The translations under genes and the position numbers were made by a program. A stretch of 64,000 nt of DNA, taken from NCBI GenBank assembly GCA_016748015.1, contig JAAOMT010000372.1, forward strand, positions 241,400 through 305,399, given 5' to 3'. The notes under the pieces were generated by a model, which worked only from the letters and a program-made list of their open reading frames with translations, was not told the origin of the DNA and searched no databases. Of the stretch, positions 20,082 through 29,599 are shown piece by piece. This DNA comes from Geosiphon pyriformis (Eukaryota; Glomeromycota; Glomeromycetes; Archaeosporales; Geosiphonaceae). Each line of letters begins with the position of its first letter. Within the stretch, counting starts at the first letter, position 1.

Positions 20082-21459
20082 TTATTCTTGAGAGGCTATC
20101 AACATTGGTAAGAAGTCATTCCATCGAGACTGTTTGGCACTTTGTTCAGTTTTTTTTTTATTGAGCCATTTGAGGCCAATGTTGTCCATTATTATGTCAA
20201 ATTCTTTTCCATTCTTCAGATATTGTTGAAAATGTTTAAGAGCCCAAATAACTGCAGCAGCTTCTAATTCAGTTGAGCCATATTTGAGTTCTGTTGGCTT
20301 GAGTGTTCTGCTGGCATAGGCAATAACTTGTTCTTGGCCATTTTCATCCAATTGTGATAAGATAGCACCAAATACTATGTGAGGCATCAGTGGCTAATTG
20401 GAATTGTTTGTTGAAGTTTGGGTAAGCAAGAACTGGAGCTGTTGTCAATTTTGTTTTGAGAATTTCAAAAGCTTTTTGTTGTTCTTCAGTCTATTTGTAT
20501 AGTACATTTTTGTTGGTAAGATAATTGAGTGGTTTGGCAATTTTTGAGAATCCTTTTATGAATTTTTGATAGTAAGAGGCTAATCCCACAAATTCTCTTA
20601 GTTCTGTAGTATTTCTGGAGATTTGAAAGTTTTTGACAGCACTGATTGTTCCTGGATTTGGTTTGATTCCATCTTTACTAACTATGTGTCCAAGAAAGAT
20701 CAAGCTTGTTTTTCTAAAGTGACATTTCTCAATATTTAACTTTAATTCTGCTTTCCATAATCGTTGAAAAACTTCTCACAGGTGAATAAGATGGGCTTCA
20801 AAGCTTGGTGAGTATACATTAGTATCAATAAGATAAACAACTACTGATTACCACAAGAGCCCTTCATAGACAACATCTATGAGTTGCTGAAATGTTGCTG
20901 GTGCATTGCAGAGTCCAAAAAACATAACATTAAACTCATAATTTTCTCCTTGAGTGGTGAATACTGTTTTGGGTCTATCTTTTGGGTCCATTTCGACTTG
21001 CCAGTATTCACTTTTCAGGTTTAAAGTTGAAAAGAACTTGGCTTTTCCTAAAGCATCTAGCATGTCATCAATTCTTGGAAAAGAGTAGGCATCTCCAATT
21101 GTAACACTATTCAGTTGTCTATAATCAACACAGAATCTGACTTTTCCGTTTTTCTTTTTAACTAAAACTACTGGTAAGGCCCAAGGATTTCTTGATGGTT
21201 GAATCAATCTGTTATTGAGCATTCTTTGGACCTCTTTTCTGATGAATTGGTGGCTGGCAGATGGCACTTGATAAGCTTGTTGATGTTTTGGTAGAGCATT
21301 TCCTGTATGGGTCTGATGTTGAACAATGTCTGTTTTTCTCAAGTCATTGTTGTCTTTTGCAAATATATCCACAAATTCAGCTATTAATTGTTTCAATTGT
21401 CTTTGTTGTTGAGGTTCTAAAGGACCCATATTGATTTGAGAGAGTTTTTTTTCCAACAA
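20082..21459 (-). CDS. Reverse transcriptase and RNase H, family B copy B2 (catalytic box altered)
   Basis: RT fingers and palm are open from 21459 (FCVDYRQLNS, LNLKSEYWQVEM, FGLCNAPATFQQL) to GLLW, where a TAA follows. The catalytic box just beyond reads YLIDTN instead of YLDD, so the first Asp is lost and polymerase activity is not expected. Thumb and connection (FLGHIVSKDGIKPNP, REFVGLASYYQKFI) follow. RNase H (QVIAYASRTLKPTELKY, ELEAAAVIWALKHF) is in a shifted register at 20082-20387. Confidence 0.88.
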
Positions 21460-21639
21460 ATGATAGTTTTCAGTAGTGGGAATGATATTTGGATTTGGGA
21501 GTAGAGTGTGCTTTACAATTTCGATGAAATTAGAGACAATTTGAGGGTTTTCATCTTGAAAAATATTGCTGTGTATGATTCCAATTTCTAATTTGTTTAA
21601 TAAAACAATAGAGTAATTATTGGGGTTGTAGAATGTAAC

Positions 21640-23760
21640 TCAAAATTTTTTCATTCCTTTGGGAATATAAACATTTGGAATTGATATTTCATGCTTCAAA
21701 CAGATTTGTTCATTGGATTCAAAAATTTGTTGTGTAGTGGTGGATTTTGAGCAAGTGTAAATTTCGTGATGTTCTCCAAAAGATGAAATAGTAATTGGCT
21801 GAGGAAGTTGAAGAATCTGGTGAGATTTATTTTGTGTATTAAAAACTATGTTTACTGGAACTGTAAATTGTCCAGTTGAACCAAAACCTTGAGTTCTTTT
21901 TTTACTTTTTTCCAATTGTTCTCTGTTGTTTACTGATTGTAAACCTGAAATGTTGATTAAAGGTAAGTAAATTGCTTGAGCAATTTTTTCAGCATGTTCA
22001 ATTTTGAATGGTTTGTCTGTCTCATTCTGTAACATGATGGTAATGTCTCCAGTATATCCTGCATCTATAACTCCTCTTCTAATATTGATTCCTTTGCTTG
22101 CCAATGATGATCTGGAGGCAATTTGAATAATTGCTCCTGGTAGAATTTCAAGAGCAATTTTTAGATTGATTTTTGTCAAAGACTTTGGTTGGAGAATCAA
22201 AGTATCTTTTTCTTGGTATCTTAGGTCATATCCAGCATCAATTTCGTGTGCTTTTTCTGGTCTGATTCCTTGGCCATGGTTGTCAAAATATTTAAGTTGT
22301 AGAGGTGGTTGCTTTTCAAGAAGATAGATGGGAGTGGTTGGTAGTTCTTCTACTAGTTCAGATACTCTAAATTTGATTTCATTTTCATCATTTTCATCAT
22401 TCTCATCTGGCAGAGGAATGCTAAGAGCATAACATTCTAAACACCATTGGTTATCACAAGGCATAACACATTCTTCACACAATTGAATGTTTATTTGCTC
22501 TAATCGTTGAATTTGAGCTTCTTTGGTCGGATATGTGTGGCTTGCAATTTGGTGGTAGGTTTCTACTTCATCTTCATATTCAAATCCAGCTAATTCTATG
22601 ATATACTCAATATATTCAGCTTTTTTTATTTGGCAGACATCTTCTTGGATGGCTTCATTGATCAATGCTATTGCTAAGTCAAAAATCATTTCAGCATCAT
22701 GAGGATAGGAGTAAAGTTTATTGAGAGCACTGTTGTATGCTGCATTAAATAGTGTTTCTCTTCTGACTTTTTCCGAAATTGATAGAGCATATTGACAGGT
22801 TTGATCACATACTCCTCTTTTCATTACTACATCAATCCAATTGCATTCTTCTGGTAGCATTTCTCCACATGTAAGACAAGGTGTGTTGTCCCATTTTCCA
22901 CTTCTTTTTGGAGATCCAAATTGTTCTCTATGGCATGCTTTGCAAAAGTAATAGGTACGAGTTTCATATTCCTCTTCTAGAGAAATACATGCTCCCATTG
23001 ATGAAAGTTTTTTGTTGCAATCTTTGCATTTAAGTAGAATATAGGGTGGTTTTTTCCGTGGTTCTGGTGTAAAATATCTAACTTTTTTCCATCCCCTTGA
23101 TTCTTCAAAAATCTCTTGTTCAGTTTTTTCAGCCCAATTGGATGTTAATCCAAGAGCCATGTAGGTTTCAGTAAGTGGTATTTCTTTCTCCTCTTCAAAT
23201 TCAAATACTGGAGCTTTTTCTGATCGTTTGTTAAAGGTATCACAGATTGCAGGTACTATGGTATATTGTCCTTGGTATAAGATTTTAAGTTTTTGAGTTT
23301 CCCAGTTCAGGTTTGCATTGGCCTTGAGAAGCCAATCATTTCTGACTAGAGCTTGGTATTGGGGTGCATCCATAACAAGAACTTTAACTGGAATGGTGAT
23401 TCCATCAATTGAAAAAGGGAAATCATCAATTTTTCCTACTGGAGTCTTCTTTATACCATCAGCTGTGACAATAACTGTTTGAGCTGGTCTGTCTACATTT
23501 TGTTTGAGTTGTTGCATCAGCTGGTAAGTGATGATACTTCCAGCTAATCCACTATCTAAGATTAAGTGAATGGGTTTTCCTTCTACTGTAGCTTCTGTGT
23601 ACATAGCAGTAATTGCTTTCTGTTTATTAACTGCTGCATTACTAAGCAGAAATGGTGATTCATTTGCTTCAAATTCAAATGGAAATATATCTGACAGATT
23701 AGCATTTTGGGCAATTTGAGCTGGTGGAATGATGTGGTTGGAAGGGTTTGATCTTAGCAC
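21640..23760 (-). CDS. Protease, Cys-rich domain and dUTPase, family B copy B2 (706-residue open frame)
   Basis: This is the longest intact frame in the window. Residues 60-150 are retropepsin with an intact catalytic site (LILDSGLAGS; Asp 69) and a flap-like VTADGIKK. Residues 240-445 are Cys-rich, with CKDC, CKAC, CLTC, CDQTC, CEEC and CLEC clusters suggesting bound zinc. Residues 487-635 (DNA 21856-22302) are a trimeric-type dUTPase with all five motifs: DAGYDL, ASRSSLASKGI, GVIDAGYTG, EKIAQAIYL and RTQGFGSTG. All signature residues I can judge are present. The last 70 residues lead toward RT. Upstream a TAA (23791-23793) separates it from gag in the same frame, where B1 has a sense codon. 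The domain could still fold; a functional role is inferred from retroviral dUTPases. Confidence 0.93.
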   Translation of the reverse strand: MLRSNPSNHIIPPAQIAQNANLSDIFPFEFEANESPFLLSNAAVNKQKAITAMYTEATVEGKPIHLILDSGLAGSIITYQLMQQLKQNVDRPAQTVIVTADGIKKTPVGKIDDFPFSIDGITIPVKVLVMDAPQYQALVRNDWLLKANANLNWETQKLKILYQGQYTIVPAICDTFNKRSEKAPVFEFEEEKEIPLTETYMALGLTSNWAEKTEQEIFEESRGWKKVRYFTPEPRKKPPYILLKCKDCNKKLSSMGACISLEEEYETRTYYFCKACHREQFGSPKRSGKWDNTPCLTCGEMLPEECNWIDVVMKRGVCDQTCQYALSISEKVRRETLFNAAYNSALNKLYSYPHDAEMIFDLAIALINEAIQEDVCQIKKAEYIEYIIELAGFEYEDEVETYHQIASHTYPTKEAQIQRLEQINIQLCEECVMPCDNQWCLECYALSIPLPDENDENDENEIKFRVSELVEELPTTPIYLLEKQPPLQLKYFDNHGQGIRPEKAHEIDAGYDLRYQEKDTLILQPKSLTKINLKIALEILPGAIIQIASRSSLASKGINIRRGVIDAGYTGDITIMLQNETDKPFKIEHAEKIAQAIYLPLINISGLQSVNNREQLEKSKKRTQGFGSTGQFTVPVNIVFNTQNKSHQILQLPQPITISSFGEHHEIYTCSKSTTTQQIFESNEQICLKHEISIPNVYIPKGMKKF

Positions 23761-23790
23761 TGCAACTTCATCTTCAGAAAGTGCAGTTTG

Positions 23791-25653
23791 TTAAAAATTC
23801 GATTCCTCTGGTATTGTAAGATAACTGGGTTGAGTGTGATAGTGATTGGGTCTTTGCTGACCCGAATTTCGGGGAACCAACTGGTTATTTGGATTGATTC
23901 TGTTGTGGTTATTTTGCAATTGATTTTGGGGTGTGAATTGGTTATGTTGAACCAATCTTCTTGCTGGTACTTGATATTGTTGAGTGGGTGGTGTCTGATA
24001 TGGCTGAATTGGTAAAGGTTGCTGATATTGTTGCTGCATTGATTGTGGAGCTGGTGGATAGTAGTTTTGATTTTGTGGTCTTGGTAAATAATAGGTTGGT
24101 GGTAGAGATTGGTAATAGGATTGTTGTGGTGAAGAGTAACGTTGATTACTCCTGTTTTGTTGGTCTCTTTGCAATTTCCTACAATCTCGTTTCCAGTGTC
24201 CTGAAATTCCACAATAATGACAATTTTGAGATTGGTTGTTGAATGGTGATCCAAAATTGTTTTGGTTGCGTTGTTGTGAGGGTTGATATCTTTGTGGTTG
24301 TTGTTGCTGTTGTTGTTGGTTTGTGAAGTAGCTTTCAACTTTTTTTGTGAGTTGGTCTATCTTCTCTTCAGCTGCTGAACTGGTTTCTCCAATTGTAAGG
24401 TTTACAAGCTTGGTGTGATTTGCTTCTTCCATTGCCATTTCATAGCTTTTTGCATGTCTAATAGCAGTTGCTAAGTCTACTGGAGCATGTGGACAAACTT
24501 TCTTAATCAGTTTGTCTTTTAACCCTGCTATAAACTGATCCAGAATTTGAGCATCAGAATAGTAGTCATTGGTTTCCAATTGTCAGATTTGTCTGAGAAG
24601 TTTGTTAAATCTTCCAAGATAGGTCATAACAAATTCAGATGTTTCTTGTTTAATATTGCAAAAGTGGTTTCTGAGAGTAATAGAGGTATTGTTGTTGGTG
24701 AATTGTTGTAGAAAAGCATCTTTGAATGCTTGCCAGTTTTCAAATGGTTCTTCTAAATTTTCAAACCATTCTCCTGCTGTTTTTTGGAGAAAGTAGGGAA
24801 TTGCTTTAAGCATTTTTGCTGCGATCCAACCATTTGCATCTCCTGCTTTTTGAACTTTGTCAAGCCATTCTTGAGAACTGGTATCATTGTCTTCACCAGT
24901 GAATTCTGGGATTTTTGCAATGTAAGCAGTTGCCATTTTTTTTTTGTTTTCTGTAATTTCTTCTGGTTCTGATTTAGTTTCTTCACTTTCCAAGCTTTCT
25001 GAATGATTACTTTCGTTTTCCTGTAAGTAATCAATGATATTGGCACTTGTTGATATTGGTTCTTGCTGTTGAGTAGGGTTTCTAGGTGACTGAAAATCTT
25101 CTAGTCTGGAGAAGTGGTTGAGTGGTGAATTTGGTGTTTGTGGTTGAACAAGTGAAATTGGAAATGGTGTAATAGAAAGTGGTAATTTGATACTGGTTTC
25201 TTGTTTAGGTGTTCACAAGTGTTTGGCAGTTGTCTTTTATAATATTGGAGTGTTTGGAGTGGTTTTTGAGTATTGCTTTAATCTTTGTTTGCCTTTGTTG
25301 CCTGTTTCTGTCTCTGATTCAAAGTCAAAAGAGTATTTAGACTGTACTGAGTATTTTTCTTCACAATACTCAATAATGTTAAAATTAAGTTCTTGGAAGT
25401 AGGTAACAAGTGTTTTACTGTTCAGGTCTTTTGTTCCTAATTGTGAATAGTGCACTAAATTATTGTAGAGATTGCTTCTAACTTCTGAAATATTGTAGTT
25501 TTCAAAAAGATAATTGTTGATATGGTTTTCAATGTATTGGTATACTGATTTCTTTACAACTTCAATTCCGTCTGGAATGTTGAATCTTTGCTTGCAGTGA
25601 GTGTAAATTGACTGGTAATACTCTAGAGTTGCTGTGTTTGGTATGGTCGCCAC
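23791..25653 (-). CDS. Gag, family B copy B2 (stop-interrupted)
   Basis: All gag segments share one register. The N-terminal region (25237-25653; TLEYYQSIYTHCKQRFN) is followed by stops, then a Ser/Pro-rich linker. The Retrotrans_gag domain comes next (24583-24993; GEWFENLEEPFENW, RNHFCNIKQETSEF), with a TGA before QLETNDYYSD. Finally there is a basic region, a poly-Gln tract and the CCHC knuckle CHYCGISGHWKRDC. The C-terminus is Gln/Pro/Tyr-rich. The start codon is not evident: the frame begins at GTG 25651-25653 with no upstream ATG. Confidence 0.87.
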
Positions 25654-25680
25654 TTTGAATTTGTTGTTACTGTGTTATTT

Positions 25681-25696
25681 CCGTGGAAGAGCACCA
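25681..25696 (-). other. Candidate primer binding site, B2
   Basis: The minus strand reads TGGTGCTCTTCCACGG, identical to the B1 site and two bases from the LTR edge. Confidence 0.6.
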
Positions 25697-25698
25697 AA

Positions 25699-26717
25699 TG
25701 CTACCAGAGGTTTTTGGTCTCTTTTTTTAAATGTTGTTGATGCCTGTTTGTTGTGAATTCACGTTTTCTGGATGTAGTTGAACCTCCAATAACTGAATTT
25801 ATCTTCAAATTATCTCTTATAATTTGAACTGTTGGGCTTATAAGTGGAATGGCCAATTTCTTGCCAGTTGCTTTATGTAGTTACATTGTAGTAAACGTCA
25901 ACTCTTTCCTAAAAATTGCTCATCTGGAAGCTCACTAAAATATATAGTTACTTTGCTGTGAAAGTCAACTCTTTTACAGGAATCTTGTCTGTAGGCTACC
26001 CTAATAATTGTAATAAGAAAAGAAAAGAAAAATAAAAGAAATGTAAAAGAAATAGAATTTTGTCAAGAGAAACGTTTTCTATCCAAACCTGGAGTCACTA
26101 ACAGTTTACTGAAATTGGTAGCTAATCAATTTCGAAATGTTAGTTGGATTTTTGGAGATTTTCCAAGTGCAATATTTAAAGAATTTTGGTTTTTTTTTTT
26201 TGAATTATTTGATATTTATTTTTTTTTGTGTGTGTAGGAATGGTTCTAAGTAATAAATCTAAAGTAAGATACATTTTTCAGAAGAGAAAAGCTCTTCTTT
26301 TATACAACTTGTTGTAGTACTAGTCTATGAACTTGTACTTTTTCTCTTTGCTTCAATTTTGGCAAACTAAAGATACATTTTAATGAACTACAAGTTATTT
26401 CGCTGAACTATTGATTAATTTGGGTGAACTATTCATAATTTCGGCGAATTTCTGTAAATTTCGGTGAATTTCTTATAAATTTCGGCGAATTTCTGTAAAT
26501 TTTGGCAAATTTTTGAATGTTACAAAGTTCAGAGTATTGTGTAATTTGATCATCTTACTTTCTGTTATACTAATTAAATTATTTTAATTGAATCGTGATA
26601 TGTGATAATTGATTAAATAATAAATGATAATTTGAAATGATATTAATATACTAATGAATTATAGGAATTATAAGGGTAATTTCATGTTAATTAATAGCTA
26701 AAATTTTACTGGTAATA
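25699..26717 (-). repeat. 5' LTR of B2
   Basis: It runs from TGCTACCAGAGG to CTGGTAATA. It is paired with the split LTR 7053-7587/17456-17943 and followed by the GCGC duplication. Tandem TTTCGGCGAATTTCT units lie at about 26435-26510. Confidence 0.93.
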
Positions 26718-27212
26718 GCGCAGAGATGGTCAGCTTATAGTATACTTGAATATTACACTAATGAACAATCTAAGCCAGGAGTTAATCTAATAGCAAACAT
26801 TATGCAAATAATAAATGAAAAAGGCATCTCATTCAAAAGCTCTGGTGACACATATGGGGTGTCTGTTTTCTCAAGACCACATACACATTTAATTAAGACA
26901 GTCATAACTTTAGGTGTGGCCTATGTTAAAGTTAGAAGTTTATTGAGGAAAGAGAACATTTTGTATTTACATCAGATTCAGAACAAAGACAGATCATTGA
27001 TGACATGGATGGATTTCACAAGGAAGTACAGACAAAGCAACAGTGGTAGAATTCCCAAATGGTTTAAGATTTTAGAGTTCACAATCATTATGAATGAGTA
27101 CAGAGACATTAATGTAGCCCAATGTAAAGCAATGGAGATGTGCAAAATAGATTACCAGATACCAGATAACCTAGATACAATACAAAGAGACTCTATTTAT
27201 ATCCAAATTTCT
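26718..27212 (+). pseudogene. LINE alpha4 ORF2 part 3: C-terminal to RT (truncated)
   Basis: The LINE resumes after the B2 insertion and is open from 26802 (MQIINEKGISFKSS). It matches alpha1 at 43403-43930 in reverse (KVRSLLRKENILYLHQIQNK, WMDFTRKYRQ). It breaks off at about 27212, before the RNase H domain, so this copy lacks RNase H and its 3' tail. Confidence 0.83.
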
Positions 27213-27258
27213 GAACTCTTGGATACAAAACTCATTTCACTTTAAGTATTATATATCA
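27213..27258 (+). repeat. Short fragment of family A ORF3
   Basis: This roughly 45-base patch (LLDTKLIS and the following bases to TATATATC) matches family A ORF3 at about 41009-41050. It lies between LINE alpha4 and LINE beta2, with no other family A sequence adjoining. Confidence 0.6.
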
Positions 27259-28192
27259 ACTCTTTCTTTTCTAAATTTTATGACCACAAATAGGGCTAAA
27301 AGTAAAAAAGTTGCAAATGTTACTTTTCCTATAGTAACTAATAAAGTTTCAACACAAGAGGGTCTCTCTGTTATTGAAGCAGCTAGACAAAACATTCTGG
27401 CTACATTTTCTTTGAAAAATACTAGTGATAAGCTGTCTTTAATGGCTTCTGGTTTATTTTCTTTACCTTTGGCTGGTGGTTTTTTTTCAGTCAAAATTCC
27501 TTCCAAAAGACACATTTGGATTAGTCCCAGTATTGTCTCTACTATTTCTAAAAGCCCAAAGATTTTTAATAACAGACCAGTCAACAAGTTGGTTTTTCCT
27601 GCTTTTACCACTCTCATTACTACTACTACTACTGCTTCACAAATGGCTGCGAAAGCAAAAAATTCCAAAAAACAGCAGCAGACAGTTACAACTGCTATGG
27701 TCACACCGAACCCCTTTGTGGTTCCAGATGAGATCTTGGATAAGATCTCCACAGCAGCAGCCAGCCTTCTTTCTGATATGGATGGCAACAGCAGCAGCAC
27801 ATCTTCTAAGATGGGCCAAGATCAACTACTGGCTGTGTTGTCTAAAGTGGTACTCTCTGGCAGATCATCCCCAATCCCAGTAGCAAAACAGTCCATTAAT
27901 CCAGATGATCTTAAAGACTGGGCTGATCAGATAAAAATGAAATCAACTGTCCCCTCCCAGTTTCTGGTGCTGCTAATAGTGGTGCTTGGGAAAATGTGAA
28001 TGGTCATCAGAGGTTTTTTGGTTGGGTGGTCTCCAATCTAGTACCTGGTGCCATATTTAAGATCAAGATGGCCCTTCTTTGTTCCTTGTTTCAGCTGCTG
28101 CCTGGTTGTATTGGGCTTAAGTCAGTTTCACGAAATGCAGTTAAGTTGTTCTGTGTGGAATTTGCATTTCAGGAGAGTTTAACTGGTGCTAC
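27259..28192 (+). mobile_element. LINE family beta, copy beta2 (5' part)
   Basis: It starts at ACTCTTTCTTTTCTAAATT, which matches the 5' edge of beta1 at about 52362, so the 5' end looks complete. It contains the first half of ORF1 and is cut at 28192 by the A2 LTR (preceding bases CTAC). The remaining 3' part was not found elsewhere in the window. Confidence 0.85.
27280..28192 (+). CDS. LINE beta ORF1 (N-terminal half), beta2
   Basis: An ATG at 27280 opens MTTNRAKSKKVANVTF, open for about 222 aligned residues. A frameshift near 27945 moves the rest (VNGHQRFFGW, KLFCVEFAFQESL) into another register. The N-terminal half is Ser/Thr-rich and low in complexity, without a recognised domain. The RRM and zinc knuckle seen in beta1 lie beyond the truncation. 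ORF1 proteins bind LINE RNA. Confidence 0.8.
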
Positions 28193-28848
28193 TATTATGG
28201 GTTGGAGTAACAAGCTAATGGATAGCAAGGGAGAACAGGATTGTAGGGTGATGAAAATAATCAAAAGAGGAATTCAACTTTAAAGAGTAAATTGAATGAG
28301 TATGATTCAATGTGTGAGATCAGTCTCATAAAATATCTCAGTCGTTATTCTTTTCAAAAGTAACTGAGAAATCTGAAGATAGAGGGATAGTCCATACTGT
28401 CAACAATTGATCACCGCTGGTATTAATTCTATGCCTTCACATTGGCACTCTTAGAATTCAATATCAGGTATCAACTTGTGCTCTTTAGTCACATTTATAT
28501 AAATAGTCTTCAAATACTACAATTTTTCAAACAGGAAAAGACCAACAAGTAATCTTTTATCCTAAGATATTCGGATACTTGAAAGTAGAAAAAGGGAAAT
28601 TAGCGATAAGAGAGTGATTGAGATAAAAGTTGTTATTTTTATTTATTTGATTCTTGTCTGAGAGATGATTTTCTACAGCTAAGAGACTCATTGCTTATAT
28701 AGCTAATGAAAGTGATCAATGACCAGGTAAACGACTAGGTCAATGATCAGGTCAATAATCACTATCTAAAAATAGAGTGGCTAATTATATGACATCAGTG
28801 ACTAATACATGTGATAATTAATAAAAATTATGGGTTTTAACCATAACA
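28193..28848 (-). repeat. 3' LTR of family A copy A2
   Basis: It runs from TATTATGGG to AACCATAACA and is homologous to the other family A LTRs. It is inserted into LINE beta2 ORF1. The candidate left target duplication is CTAC (28189-28192); its partner is lost because the 5' end of A2 is missing. Confidence 0.92.
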
Positions 28849-29570
28849 TCATCCTCTCCAAAGAGATTGAGCTCTGGCAAAATCAAGCTATTTATAAGGT
28901 ATTCTAATTGAAGAGTTTTGTCTAACTCAAAACTAACTAGTTTGTTGAAGTCTTTTGTGGATAGAGTGTATAATACTTGAGGCAAAATAAGCTTTGTATC
29001 CAAGAGACCAAATCTTTGTATAAGAGTTTTGGCTCTTCTTGCGATGGTCAAAACTCTTGGGACATTTAAACATATAATGCCCAAAATTTCCACTTGTATC
29101 GCAGAAGTTGTTTTCTTCATGAGCTTTATGTCTTCTATGATTTTACCAAGACGACCATAGAATTCTAGTTGCCTTTCATATAACAAGTTTTTGTCTATGG
29201 GCAAGATTTCCTTAATTGTTTTTCCAATTGTTATGGAAGGTATAAGTATTGCTGCTGTTATGCTTTCCAGCAAATACTTATCCATTTTGCTATCAATTTT
29301 TTCTCTTCTGGTAGTGGTTTTCTTTGGTCTAATAACAGTATGTGTTCCACTATTATCAGTTATGGTGGTTTGTTTTCCAATGGTCAGAGTAGCATTTGGA
29401 TAATTTTTGATCCAGTACTTATGGAGAGTGTAGAAAGTGTTTTGAATGTTTTGATCTAAGAAATAATTGTTTATATCAATTGAAAATACCTCTGTTTTGG
29501 AAATGATGCATTTATTTATATCTGATTTTTGTTGATTATTTGGGTTGGTATTACCACAACAGATAACCAA
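28818..29570 (-). CDS. ORF3 of family A, copy A2 (unrecognised)
   Basis: The open frame of about 250 residues is defined from TTG 29570; no ATG start is evident, and the frame overlaps the integrase C-terminus. Features include a basic segment (RPKKTTTRREKIDSKMDKY), a mixed hydrophobic stretch (ITAAILIPSITIGKTI) and a helical C-terminal half (ELDKTLQLEYLINSL). It ends inside the LTR (GEDDVM, then LTR sequence). No known domain is recognised. Its position between integrase and 3' LTR, its end inside the LTR and short shared blocks suggest it is the counterpart of family B ORF3 at 8534-9253. Confidence 0.65.
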   Translation of the reverse strand: MVICCGNTNPNNQQKSDINKCIISKTEVFSIDINNYFLDQNIQNTFYTLHKYWIKNYPNATLTIGKQTTITDNSGTHTVIRPKKTTTRREKIDSKMDKYLLESITAAILIPSITIGKTIKEILPIDKNLLYERQLEFYGRLGKIIEDIKLMKKTTSAIQVEILGIICLNVPRVLTIARRAKTLIQRFGLLDTKLILPQVLYTLSTKDFNKLVSFELDKTLQLEYLINSLILPELNLFGEDDVMVKTHNFY

Positions 29571-29599
29571 TCAGATCATATGTAATATTTCTTGAGTTG

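Larger units (their letters stand above)
7053..26717 (-). mobile_element. Ty3/Gypsy-like retrotransposon family B, copy B2 (interrupted by B1)
   Basis: B2 comprises 7053-7587 and 17456-26717. The first piece plus 17456-17943 forms its 3' LTR, which is split by copy B1. The flanks are GCGC at 7049-7052 and GCGC at 26718-26721, a perfect 4-base target duplication inside LINE alpha4. Gag, PR, dUTPase, RT, RNase H and IN all lie in a single minus-strand register between about 25653 and 18628, interrupted by scattered stops. The RNase H stretch near 20082-20387 is locally shifted. A gap at 18066-18546 covers most of the 3' ORF. Confidence 0.93.

Noticed and set aside
28818-29570. Integrase C-terminal extension explaining family A ORF3
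   Set aside because: The ORF lies in a different register from the integrase C-terminus (HGTxLKKYHK block) and starts within or after it, so it is treated as separate.
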